Below, piece by piece: positions 55,401-60,395 of a stretch of 64,000 nt of DNA. Each line of letters starts with the position of its first letter. Within the stretch, counting starts at the first letter, position 1. Source of the DNA: SP5GCR1 sp965199685. Its GTDB lineage: Bacteria; Pseudomonadota; Gammaproteobacteria; Poriferisulfidales; Oxydemutatoraceae. The DNA lies in assembly GCA_965199685.1 (NCBI GenBank), contig OZ241323.1, positions 682,001 to 746,000 on the forward strand. The letters run 5' to 3'. The translations under genes and the position numbers were made by a program. The notes beneath the pieces are model-generated. The model did no database searches and was not told the DNA's origin. It was given only the letters and a program-made list of their open reading frames with translations.

Positions 55401-58121
55401 GTCGCAAGAGACGAGGACGATAGCACGGTAATCCTAAAACTGGAACTGAGTGAAAGCGGCAATCTGTCATCTGTCGTAAGCAGAGAGATACCGCTATTGG
55501 TGAGGAAGGTCAACAATGGAAACTCCGAGAGTGCTGCGAAATGGATAAGTAGCTATACACTTTCGGCAAGCGACTTATCCGACGACATAGACGGAAAGCC
55601 TTTGACCAATATCGGCTATCAATGGTTGCGAGAACAAAGCGGAGTATTTGTTGCGATACCCAATGCGAACCAAAAAAGCTATACGCCTCCAGAAGATGCT
55701 CGCAACGCACAATACAGACTTTCTATAAGCTATACTGATGCACAAGGCTACGATACAACCATCCACTACGATGCGCCGCTCTATACGACTATCGCGAACT
55801 TTGTGGATAAAGACGGTGACGGTTTAATAGAGATTGAAACCCTTGAAGATCTTTTTGCAATTCGTTACCAACCAGATGGTAGCGGCTATCGTGCGAGTGC
55901 TGTGGCGAGCAAGATTACTACAGGTTGCCCTACCGACGGATGCAATGGTTATGAGTTGACAAGAAGCCTGGACTTCATGGATGACAATAGTTACCGCATA
56001 CCATCTTTCAAAGCAAGATACACAGTCACCACCACCACTGATTTAGGCTGGGAACCCATAGGGTCTCCTTCTTTTTTGCCTTTTCAAGCAACATTCAACG
56101 GCAACGGTTATACGATATCCAATCTGATGATTAACAGACCTAACATTGATAATGTAGGCTTGTTCGGTTATACACGGAATAGTGAAATTACTAATCTGGG
56201 TTTGCTAGATGTAGATATTAGGGGGCAGTCGCGCGTGGGCAGTTTAGTTGGTTGGAATGACGGTGGCACCATCACGAGCAGCTATGCGATGGGCACTGTT
56301 TTAGGGACTGGCTTTAGTGTAGGTGGTTTAGTTGGTTGGAATAACGATGGCACCATCGCGAGCAGCTATGCGATGGGTTCTGTTTCAGGGGCTTCTAATA
56401 GAGTAGGCGGTTTAGTCGGTAATAATGATGAGGGAACCATTACGAATAGCCATGCGGCCGTAGTTGTTACTGGGTCTGGTGAAAATGTAGGTGGTTTAGT
56501 CGGTTGGAATGACGATGGCACCGTCATGAGCAGTTATGCGACCGGAGATGTTACAGGAAATTCGCAAGTAGGCGGTTTAGTCGGTGATAATAGGGGAGAC
56601 ATCATGAAAAGCTATGCGACTGGGGTTGTTGTCAGCCAAGATAATAATGCTGGCGGCTTAGTCGGTATAAATGATAATATGATCACCAACAGCTATGCAA
56701 CGGGTGATGTTTCAGGACTTGCTTCTACAAGCAATTTAGCCGGGCATAATGATGGCACCATCACCAACAGCTATGCAACTGGAAATGTTATAGGAGGGAT
56801 TGGTTTTCCCTCTGGTTTAACCTCCTTTAATGCCGGAGAGATTAACGATAGTTATTGGCTAAGTAGTTCTGCACTTAGAGAAGGACTTCAAGTTCGTAAA
56901 GATGCAGAAAAAACCGCTGAGGAACTCAAATTACCCCTCAGACCAGGAACTATCTCAGCTGATGTTTATTACAACTGGGGTGCCGACATATGGGATTTTG
57001 GCACCTCCGAAGAATATCCAGCACTCAAATACTACGATGACACGTGTGACACTTCTACGCCGTTCGCGGATTGTGGCAAATTATTGCTCCATCAACGTAT
57101 CGGTTTGCGAGATCTAAGGCTGGAACAGAATGTCGAGGCAGGGCATTTGCATCTTTCTCCTGCCTTTAGTTCTACAATCACGACTTATACAGTGTCGGTC
57201 CATGCCGATGCCAGCGAATTGAAAATCACCCCGATAGCGGCTAATCCCGATGCGACCATCGTAGCCGACGGCAAAGTCTTGCCGGCGGACAACACCGGCT
57301 ATACCATTGCGCTAGACACCTTTGAGACTACATCTACGGTTATCAGTGTTGCGGCAAGTAATTCAGTGGCAATGGAACAACCAGTTGTCTATAAATTAAC
57401 GATAAACAGTAATCGTTTGCCAAGGATAAGCATTAACGCACCTGCTTCAATCGCAGAAGGTGAAACCTTTGAATTGAATGTTGCTATAGAAGATCTAGAG
57501 GGAGACGAATTGAGTTATAGCTTGACCACGATTCCGAACTTATTGCCGGATCTGGGAGTAAGCACTGGTACGGTGGTGGGTCGTGCCGATCTGAGGTATG
57601 AACTTAACATACCGAGTGATTTACTTGGTGAAATGCAAAGCATGGGTGTTGTGGATATCGTTATGACGGTTGACGATGGCTCAGGTGTTGTGAGTGAAAC
57701 GGCACAGTTAGCGATAGTCAAAGAGAATAACGGTGTCATATCGCTGCCTGAACCTAAGTTGAATGATTTCACATACACTATAGATATAGATCTATCGTTA
57801 GACTCGGACGGAGTAAATCCTGTCCCGGAGATAGCCTACCAGTGGCAAAAGCAACTACTGGGTAGCTGGGCGGATATTGACGATGCTACTGATGCAAGCC
57901 ATACCGCTGAGGGTATCATAGGTGCCCGCTATCGCGTGTTGGTTGATTATATCGATAAGCAAGGCTATAGGCATCAAGGCATCGTATCTCCGGCAGTGTT
58001 GGCACCGCAACAATTCATTTATAGTGTTGAGAGATCTAGAGATGTTGTAAGAAACTTGATGGATCGGCTACCGACCATTTCCGTACAAGTCAAAGTATTC
58101 CTCGAAGGCCTTTTACTCTAA
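40464..58121 (+). CDS. Giant GLUG-repeat secreted protein, 10 modules (gene 4)
   Basis: ATG 40464 follows AGAGG by nine bases and begins a signal peptide nearly identical to that of gene 3 (hydrophobic LPVCVIFLLTAVF, cleavage after AIA before Q). Ten modules open near 40566, 42931, 44286, 45758, 47198, 48521, 49987, 51427, 53417 and 55802. M2, M3 and M6 lack a full DxDxDG loop, as in gene 2. The first half resembles gene 2 where gene 3 has diverged (for example DLRRVSYRWSQVSPTQP). From about 52500 long stretches are nearly identical in DNA to gene 3, and M10 is of the gene 3 class (GWEPIGSPSFLPFQATFNGN). The protein ends KVFLEGLLL and TAA, while the paralogs end in R and TAG. Sec export is supported; function, probably adhesion or surface structure, is inferred. 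Confidence 0.9.
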   Translation: MKLSSLPVCVIFLLTAVFSEVAIAQRHLQCNYTTDIDQDNDGLIEICDLNALNAIRYQLDGSGYRESLSSKKITAGCPQSGCNGYELHNDLDFNSDNSYRNIINKKAWTSGLGWLPISDRLNFFNARFEGNGHTIANLYINRPSDYVGLFKATTKLAKISNLVLSQINIKGNSYIGSLAGHNAGGISYIGVEGGRLIGMGNNVGGLFGSNEGTILNGDVILEYVEGGGHSLGGLVGHNQGHIRFSVANTSISGVSEVGGLVGVNFDGVLTDSRADGTAKGRDYIGGLVGLNRAQVSASNAEGRVISEGSYSGGLVGANNQGGRIADSQASGAVSGNLYAGGLVGWNKDSQITNSFAVNRVDGNSDVGGLVGWNKDGQIRNTYASGFVTGMHRVGGLVGSNKGIVSDSFANGQVVASGEHVGGLIGWNYAHQTRYATTVRVIHSYWDSEVAEILVSAGGSPRTTAQLKSPTTSGLLGETFERWEIDDWEFGTNEQYPILRHSEGSNSGLLPDQHIMLSGLLVLDGLTLSPVFNPQTSDYRVNLIDDSTEEIRFSPTIANSTQTISILKDEEISLPSVHNGETVSINLNVAPKPTLITIARHYRIWVIRQSSLEATISSDRSDYRVNEGQRIAFNVSTSEPDLRRVSYRWSQVSPTQPNLLKDSNTRQAQLDIDIPDDFVAQNDDETPVVLQVEVRAGEVTAVRNTTMTVVKTNSGSIRTLATPTHSEGTLTVAEISESDLSMETDGGVDINSTRYQWQYKLPSNLAVWQDIEDVMQMRYEIPTVLSAIDNISYRVWLDYRDNQGYRHRIVSEPISVMRVVVEDGFTDIYYLEDLDAIRNQLNGKYELVRDLDFNSDASYRDPINKTKWTVADYENDADTGWLPIGTSIDRFTGIFKGNGHTIFNLQINRDTTDYKGLFTILGSAATVKNVGLSNLRIEGNEYIGGLVGFNAGTIIGSYAIGRISANSFLGGIAGDSEGKIINSYANVSILGESNVGGLVGWHYESGRVINSYAGGDVRGADRVGGLIGINRGSITNSYATGQVSGNSDVGGLVGGNDNTGAVIINSYAIGKVQGSGGGLVASNSGVISASYWNTETSGLQGRHGSGQTTRQMQLPTRAIGIFEAWGDADWDFGNRKQYPILKYTPGPDGDACGLSGLPQCGELISPHLRYGLRSLATANNGTLSPEFDAEEHNQSGIYIGTVSSTDNTIRLIPTTIEPTADVSFYIGDDETAHDSIGNGKTSKAIPLKANFITRIHIEVQGTRNVRYTLYIAYQNTAEFTSINYLEDLRAIHHRLGSSYKLARDLDFADNKSYRDPLNRILWTVDDYDDANDTGWLPIGSESEPFAGSFDGNGYTISGLQINRDDADDQSLFGVSTPDALISNIGLLNVEIEGGANAAGLISTNRGQVGYSHVTGTIRLKSRGTAGGLVASNDGGDIVGSYAISEVSGARFIGGLVGDNDGTIINSRADTIIMPYSRGTSFGGLVGNNRSLITNSYAIGEILRSDSSNIGGLVGRNSSKAQIINGYARVKVGRGTSSGGLVGYNQGSIKNSYAVGELKGNNRLRGSLVGRNSDGVITASYWNTDTIVAGNRNGIGQTSKQLQSATPLMPINSIYEDWDTGDWDFGNNDQYPILKHTSATESVFECGLSGLPQCEELISPGLRYGLRSLTPANGATFSTPIDIEKLNQNNFYSIRIINDHPSVRLIPVAMESTARISIIGTMRETIDSSDTSLPILLKNDEAKEVIIEVKGTQTVRYALYLSYSYQRVIDEDGDGLVDINYLEDLDAIRHQLDGSGYRASVGEDKITSGCPSEGCSGYKLLRDLDFNDVDSYRDAETNMGRWTGAGAWQPIVGTFIGTFKGNNKTIANLRVRSNGGLFTVIGRNSRAAYIDGIGLTGVDIRAWSAAGIAASCRRCTISNSYVMGNIEGIAAAAGLLNDINAARGGRSQISNSYFIGNVAVNGSSAVGGGLVGDVDSDLTITDSYVVGEISGAQSNGFIGGLVGVRSSSLIEINNSYASVSATKDDVPQSLFGGNKDPNDKLAPTAQAVYLDGDISRANVTLGESKRTVALQSPTSATGIYMRWRSDNLGNSDNWDFGTTKQYPAVKYNLLAGFTAGDVHCEAADLQNHPDDCRTLLRYQGSLLRDLKLSEGAGLSSPFSFALFDYGISVNADRSTIRMLPTAFNTVTMIEVFSDGNLVGVSDSGEWTMPIPLNDSGDTVVALAVKDGNRSSYRYRFIVNRINIVTQNIDKDGDGLIDIDDATHLNAIRHRLDGSAYRHSEDADAIYCPNGCIGYELTDDIDLAGIDWQPIGGLREPFNGILRGNGHTIFNLTIKANNINNMGLFRVIGAAGRVENVGLVNVDIVGEGTIGSIAARNRGTIINSYAKGKLVDTKSTVNSMGGLVGKNERGKIINSYADVDIKARVSFAGALLGESQGGSIVNSYAIGNVQVNRGIAGGLVGTSGREPFIINDSYAVGNVQIDNGRVGGLVAATINGQTFSNSYYRKSGVISGTDSLVGIDRTASALRTGTPSDDIYTGWDRADWDFGNTEQYPVLLYAAGDDKAHSACETSPTDMNLPVCGTLLPAQRSGLVRMELSENAYLIPAFNPEIYDYNLVVDSGTTFRTTPTAYYGSDKITIDASGLSSLINSGQGLSFTLSNDLNHILITVRSENQDAPTLYTIKVLHNITVVDGLIMIDYLEDLDLMRDPIEQISDILEDCPIDSKDNMRRCKGYKLTRDLDFKDPKSYRVGAINPIWTTGVGWQPIGDNSNRFSSLFNGNAHTILNLRINGAATDNIGLFGVLAEGARIENIGLLNVDINANDQLHVGTLVGQNLGEIVNSYVTGGNVQGSLYVGGLTGRHSGAIVNSYANVSVTGTNFVGGLVGGNRSGSRIYNSYATGAVTGNDYVGGLVGDYQGQQGITNGYATGTVSGSSSVGGLVGWVSGSLVNSYASGEISGSSQGLIGSERASFFSVQSYWDVSISGVEDDNFDRNGIGKTTAELQTPAIGEEIYSQWHHDDWYSVAGQYPALRYTSATDIVARPACREAEDLRVELPICGSLLPDLRIGLRSLARSNEVLLLRPDFNSGIYDYELILKSNAQEFTIIPRTFNQNARVILNDDSKTNPREELGDNEETTLEIDNSDGFLLTLTVEDSPGSMTTRTTLYRFEVSKHPFITINDIDEDNDRLIEIRSIDDLNAIRYQLDGSGYKASRDDVIITQGCPRTGCMGYELMQDLDLTDDVRFANWQPIGSIALNSDPDECNHPNDRCFSGTFNGNNHTISNLRINRSDTDNIGLFVALANGAQVRNVNLANVEVMGRNGVGTLAAHNAGSIDNSYADGMVVGERDVGGLVAYNTGRISNSYAYGVISGERSVGGLVARNESGGMIANSYSLSRVSGDNGIGGLVGLNFGSIANTYASGSVEGVTLIGGLVGENDGLVRNSYATADIVCTGVPACATYTVATGGLIGSNTNGGDAVNSYWDIATSNIQGSAGGIGKTTLQLQSGNSQSSDASEAYYEWRNSDWNFGNANQYPILRYVDTITRRGTPQSQSYGLASLTIAEVVTLSPNFNTTKLYYRVSVELDANIRQLHLIPNALDKRATIRILSDNGFDEQVQSGTSSSAIVLHSNGITVITVEVSGERRIRYRFEVDYFSSDLERDVDVDGDGLIDILTLEDLDAMRNALDGSRLRHQNNDGVFIESVRGCPITGCKGYELLQNLDFDNPAHYRAGSVNSAWTSGAGWQPIGTLRYPFAAMFKGNGYTISNLTVNRPDSDGGLFGVIDGSETDTVIEGLGLSDVNIVGGEHVGGLVGYNQAGNISKSYVTGFVAARGNSISAISGGLVGRNVGGSITESYSQTQVKGNLADRLTTSLAGGLVARNENQGRIENSYAVGSVIGRDGVGGLVASNRSSSKIINSYAVSRAIAIGAKSKVGGLVARNNAMVSDSYWDIEASGVASSASGTSATTIILQSSTPTSPMNSIYRNWDPNVWEFADADRYPALKAITNPSLLAREGKSLLQSLTLSGNVRLFPPFHPLIFDYDIITESRQMTEVQLNTTSTQAGTTLDVACSDGLVCASSVPVSFVLDGSHAPQITISTRTLDDTVLPYNFSVRYVTSEIKRVPATTTTTSMPLTVAEGERVRLTTPYNFGLNEDSYHYSWRQSVGDVLKFNDTLSPVDTQSAVLDFMVPINVVSRQDDSRVVELILEIALNDDVYLSKTIPLIISKRNNDVAHRVRLLEDNIEVHTYSIRIERKDGSEFIDRDGDFAAIDIQWQRRRSEAESWINLVSAPAYALPNEGDYQYRARVVYEDNQGYREQLESEVINYLDIDDDNDGLIEIRYLEELDAIRYVLDGLGYKADAMSATNTTGCPVVNNVEKCRGYELMNDLDFTDDASYLTADPVARSVLKNNWTVMRFTDPDDSSLEDSSWQPIGGTFSAVFNGNGHTISNMQINYSVGTKDNIGLFSQIGETGKVENLRLVDPAIKGLVGTKNVGGIAGAIQSGSVIRNSYVVGDVAAGNTNEIIRGDVSGMGLIGGLVGLSRGFILNSYAKINVVAEDSETTSNKQVIVGGLVGSNIDGGKVYNSYATGEVKGPCTVGGLVGSQLFNDSTQLRTRSEIKNSYTTGNVETGFGTCSDSNNRIAGGLVGVNNNSTVENSYTLGKISGDGTLAGLIGRLANGSSNENSVNSYWNYNSNCSFVFTLTTGVGCFGTSENFKNSRTRDNFRLPTAPNTELASCPESFITEAKPEDVCDTYVDWNVADWNFGTSSQYPALKYGIGPDTDDPGCDTDTETALPSCDALLSGQIADALLLNGLSLSVNLENVQLTPSFIPNRFNYEAIIEPEIVPVAIKITADADEGTEITIRKDGGVPLTKQSDGTVQISARDSFNLEIKTAKGNDRGANYQIQVRLKYPLQPKISTAVNGSTPTEVIRANILTLDEGDVVRLDASASFGQNNPQLDYQWSQVSGKPLSLQIQSTSTLGFMVPVDFVARDEDDSTVILKLELSESGNLSSVVSREIPLLVRKVNNGNSESAAKWISSYTLSASDLSDDIDGKPLTNIGYQWLREQSGVFVAIPNANQKSYTPPEDARNAQYRLSISYTDAQGYDTTIHYDAPLYTTIANFVDKDGDGLIEIETLEDLFAIRYQPDGSGYRASAVASKITTGCPTDGCNGYELTRSLDFMDDNSYRIPSFKARYTVTTTTDLGWEPIGSPSFLPFQATFNGNGYTISNLMINRPNIDNVGLFGYTRNSEITNLGLLDVDIRGQSRVGSLVGWNDGGTITSSYAMGTVLGTGFSVGGLVGWNNDGTIASSYAMGSVSGASNRVGGLVGNNDEGTITNSHAAVVVTGSGENVGGLVGWNDDGTVMSSYATGDVTGNSQVGGLVGDNRGDIMKSYATGVVVSQDNNAGGLVGINDNMITNSYATGDVSGLASTSNLAGHNDGTITNSYATGNVIGGIGFPSGLTSFNAGEINDSYWLSSSALREGLQVRKDAEKTAEELKLPLRPGTISADVYYNWGADIWDFGTSEEYPALKYYDDTCDTSTPFADCGKLLLHQRIGLRDLRLEQNVEAGHLHLSPAFSSTITTYTVSVHADASELKITPIAANPDATIVADGKVLPADNTGYTIALDTFETTSTVISVAASNSVAMEQPVVYKLTINSNRLPRISINAPASIAEGETFELNVAIEDLEGDELSYSLTTIPNLLPDLGVSTGTVVGRADLRYELNIPSDLLGEMQSMGVVDIVMTVDDGSGVVSETAQLAIVKENNGVISLPEPKLNDFTYTIDIDLSLDSDGVNPVPEIAYQWQKQLLGSWADIDDATDASHTAEGIIGARYRVLVDYIDKQGYRHQGIVSPAVLAPQQFIYSVERSRDVVRNLMDRLPTISVQVKVFLEGLLL
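56235..56486 (+). repeat. Three 84-bp tandem GLUG units in gene 4 (M10)
   Basis: This is the counterpart of the array at 38032-38283 and nearly identical to it, except that the third unit reads NSHAAVVVTGSGEN instead of NSHAMGTVSGTGSN. The change is concentrated in one unit inside otherwise conserved DNA. Confidence 0.75.
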
Positions 58122-58128
58122 CTCATTC

Positions 58129-58510
58129 GGGGCTGTTGAAAAAGTATCATCATTGCACAAATTGAACCACTATGTGCCATATAATTTATGAAAACGGTAG
58201 GGGCAGAATAGAGCCACCGATTGAGCCAGTAGGTCAATCGGCAATTATATTTGTCCGCCCTAAAGTACCGTTCTGAACAACTGTGAGCTGTTAAAAGTAC
58301 CGCCATGTACTCGTAAGAGGTAATTGTCTAGTGCAGAACCACCACAACCACCCCGTCAGATAGAATCGCCGTTTGTTGCAGTTGCACAAACGGCGTGACA
58401 TTTTGCAGAACCTCAACATGCTGCTAAACGCATGCATTACAAAATGCATAGGCCTGCCACCCCTCCAAAGGAGGGGAATGTACTAATGCAGATACTTTTT
58501 CAACAGCTCC
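58129..58510. mobile_element. Miniature inverted-repeat element, copy 1
   Basis: GGGGCTGTTGAAAAAGTA (58129-58146) and its near-complement TACTTTTTCAACAGCTCC (58493-58510) bound 382 bp with no coding capacity. Inside are hairpin B (58217-58241), hairpin A (CGCCGTTTGT/ACAAACGGCG, 58367-58395), the phrases ACCACCCCGTCAGATAGAA and TTTTGCAGAACC, and hairpin C (58460-58476). TAACT occurs just outside both ends (58119-58123 and 58514-58518). This is a possible target duplication, but it is offset by several bases from the repeat ends. The left TAACT includes the stop codon of gene 4. Movement would need a transposase from elsewhere. Confidence 0.6.
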
Positions 58511-58589
58511 CTGTAACTGCTTTGTGCCATCAATTATGGTAACTACTGTTTAATGCGTTGTCCTTGCAAAATTCCAACCGCAAGCGGCT

Positions 58590-59828
58590 CTACTGGATTT
58601 CCCATAACTTTCTTACTGGCAACGCATAAAGAGATTCGCTGTGGCTTACGACACTATCACCGTTATAAAATAGGATACCACTTGCGAAATTTTTTCCTGC
58701 TGCTGCCTTAAGTTTGCGCAAACCGTTAAAATCTGATTTTTTAATCGTTCCGGAGGCTTTAACTTCTACGCCGGCCAATTTTGTTCCGCGTTGTATAACG
58801 ATATCCACTTCCTCACCATCCCTGTTTCTAAAATGATAAAAACTGTGATTTCTACTGCTTGCGCTTGCTTGTCTTTTTAGCTCTTGTAATACGAATGTCT
58901 CAAGAATATGGCCGAATAACATACGGTCTTCCAAAAGTGCCGCTTCATCTAAATCAAGCAAAGCACAGACTATACCCGTATCGCATAGATGCATTTTGGG
59001 TGTTTTTACTAGTCGTTTTCCTCGGTTGCTATGCCATGCCGGTATCCTCTCCATCAAAAACATTTTTTCAAGCAGTGCCAAGTAGCTATCAATTGTCAGC
59101 CTATCCAATTTAAAGGATGATGCTAGATTATTCACATTCAGTAGACAAGCTGTACGTCCTGCTGCTATTTCGAGTAATCTGGGTAATGTTTCTAAAGAGC
59201 GAATTCCGGAAATAGTCCGCGCATCGCTATTTACGATGCTTTCTATATATGTCCTATACCAGTTATGTCTTCTTGTTTTAGATCGTTTGAGTACTGTCGG
59301 ATAGCCGCCCGTCACGATACGATCCATATATAGATTTTTGCTGGGTAGATCTTGGCTGATAGAAAAATCAGGAGAAAATAGAAGGTCAGGAAATTGGGGT
59401 GTAGTTTGTTGAAGTTCATTTTGTGAAAAAGGATGGAGCCGAAGTATATCCATACGACCGGCAAGTGACTCTTTTATCTGCTTTGTTTGCAATAGATTGA
59501 CTGAACCCGTTAAGATAAATCTTCCTGCTGTGCGGTCTCGATCAACTGATAATTTTATTGATGGAAAAATTTCCGGTGCCCGTTGAGCTTCATCTACTAT
59601 AACTCGTTCAGGTAAAGAATTGACAAAATTTAGGGGGTCTTGAACGGCTTGAATTCTGATATTTTCGTCATCAAAAGTTAGATACTTATAATCTGCGGAT
59701 TTCTCTATTGTTTTAGCAAGCGTAGTTTTACCGCATTGACGCGATCCTTGTATTAAAACAACAGGGGAATCTCTCAACGCTTCTTTCAGGCACGTTTCAA
59801 TGTGACGCGGATAAATAGCTTTTTTCAT
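58590..59828 (-). CDS. AAA ATPase with C-terminal DUF4143 domain
   Basis: A 412-residue protein of the AAA_14/DUF4143 architecture. It has Walker A GSRQCGKTT (residues 28-36), Walker B VIVDEAQ (76-82), the sensor-like ILTGS (about 105-109) and a C-terminal domain with the EVDIVI..GVEVKAS pattern, which resembles a PD-(D/E)xK nuclease core. The family is widespread, often mobile or strain-variable, and its physiological role is poorly defined; nucleotide binding is secure. The start ATG at 59828 opens directly into MKKAIYPRHIE, typical of the family. No good Shine-Dalgarno is present, but eight 23-bp repeats begin 22 bp upstream. Miniature elements flank the gene on both sides, which suggests acquisition as a unit. 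It is convergent with gene 4. Confidence 0.85.
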   Translation of the reverse strand: MKKAIYPRHIETCLKEALRDSPVVLIQGSRQCGKTTLAKTIEKSADYKYLTFDDENIRIQAVQDPLNFVNSLPERVIVDEAQRAPEIFPSIKLSVDRDRTAGRFILTGSVNLLQTKQIKESLAGRMDILRLHPFSQNELQQTTPQFPDLLFSPDFSISQDLPSKNLYMDRIVTGGYPTVLKRSKTRRHNWYRTYIESIVNSDARTISGIRSLETLPRLLEIAAGRTACLLNVNNLASSFKLDRLTIDSYLALLEKMFLMERIPAWHSNRGKRLVKTPKMHLCDTGIVCALLDLDEAALLEDRMLFGHILETFVLQELKRQASASSRNHSFYHFRNRDGEEVDIVIQRGTKLAGVEVKASGTIKKSDFNGLRKLKAAAGKNFASGILFYNGDSVVSHSESLYALPVRKLWEIQ

Positions 59829-59850
59829 AATGATTTCATTAGTTTAAGTT

Positions 59851-60034
59851 TCGGCTGTTTGTGAATTTACCTCTCGGCTATTTGTTATTTTACCCTTCGG
59901 CTGTTTGTGAATCAAGACCTCGGCTATTTGTGAACTTAACCTTCGGCTGTTTGTGAATTTACCTCTCGGCTGTTTGTGAATTTGACCTTCGGCTGTTTGT
60001 GAATTTACCTCTCGGCTATTTGTGAAAATAGAAC
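59851..60034. repeat. Eight 23-bp tandem repeats upstream of the ATPase gene
   Basis: Units begin with TCGGCT at 59851, 59874, 59897, 59920, 59943, 59966, 59989 and 60012, with no change of period. The consensus is TCGGCTRTTTGTGAA followed by TTTACCTC. Read toward the ATPase gene, most units carry GAGAGG or GAAGG and TTCACAAA. The array occupies the promoter or leader of the minus-strand gene. A multi-copy protein-binding site or a copy-number-variable leader are both possible. Confidence 0.9.
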
Positions 60035-60040
60035 GTTTAG

Positions 60041-60325
60041 AGCTGCTGAGAAATAGAACTGCCGTTTGTTGCAGCGGCAACAAACGGCGTAACATTGTGC
60101 AGAACTCTAACGTGGGTATGTAGGTCGGACAAGGCTAAGGCTTGTCCTAAATAGTAGGTACGCAAAAAAACCACCCCGTCAGATAGAACTGCCGATTGAA
60201 CCAGTAGGTCAATCGGCGTAACATCCTGCAGAACCTTAACATGATTGCTAGATGCATACATTACAAAATGCATAGGCTTGCCACCCCTCCACAGGAAGGG
60301 AATACCACTTTTTCAACAACCCCAT
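60041..60325. mobile_element. Miniature inverted-repeat element, copy 2
   Basis: The left end AGCTGCTGAGAAATAGAAC (60041-60059) is a diverged complement of the right end ACTTTTTCAACAACCCCAT (60307-60325). Internal parts are in the same order as copy 3: hairpin A (60061-60088), ACCACCCCGTCAGATAGAAC, hairpin B (60191-60217), a TGCATACATTACAAAATGCA palindrome and an imperfect hairpin C. There is no open frame of interest. Confidence 0.6.
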
Positions 60326-60339
60326 ATGTTTGTTATACT
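60311..60339 (+). promoter_or_regulatory. Possible promoter of the methyltransferase-phoBR cluster
   Basis: TATACT (60334-60339) preceded by TG (60331-60332) makes an extended -10. The hexamer 17 bp upstream, TTTCAA (60311-60316), lies inside the right end of the miniature element, so the element may supply the -35 region. No clear pho box is visible. Confidence 0.4.
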
Positions 60340-60375
60340 ATGTGCAAGAATTTTATCTATACATTAGGATTATTT

Positions 60376-60383
60376 AGGGAGGT
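60376..60383 (+). promoter_or_regulatory. Shine-Dalgarno candidate for the methyltransferase
   Basis: The AGGGAGGT stretch lies about 12 bases before ATG 60396. That is slightly long but is the strongest ribosome-binding signal here. An inner GGAGG at 60473 precedes ATG 60483/60486, but starting there would remove residues that EgtD relatives normally have. Confidence 0.5.
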
Positions 60384-60395
60384 TCATACCACAAC

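Noticed and set aside
59851..60034. CRISPR-like appearance of the 23-bp array
   Set aside because: The units are directly adjacent with no spacers, and no cas genes are present.
59844..60095. An 83-codon minus-strand open frame running through the 23-bp array, coding a repeated FTNSREVNSQTAEG-like peptide
   Set aside because: The frame stays open only because the 23-bp unit lacks stops in most phases. It has no ribosome site, starts inside the miniature element and overlaps the presumed leader of the ATPase gene.
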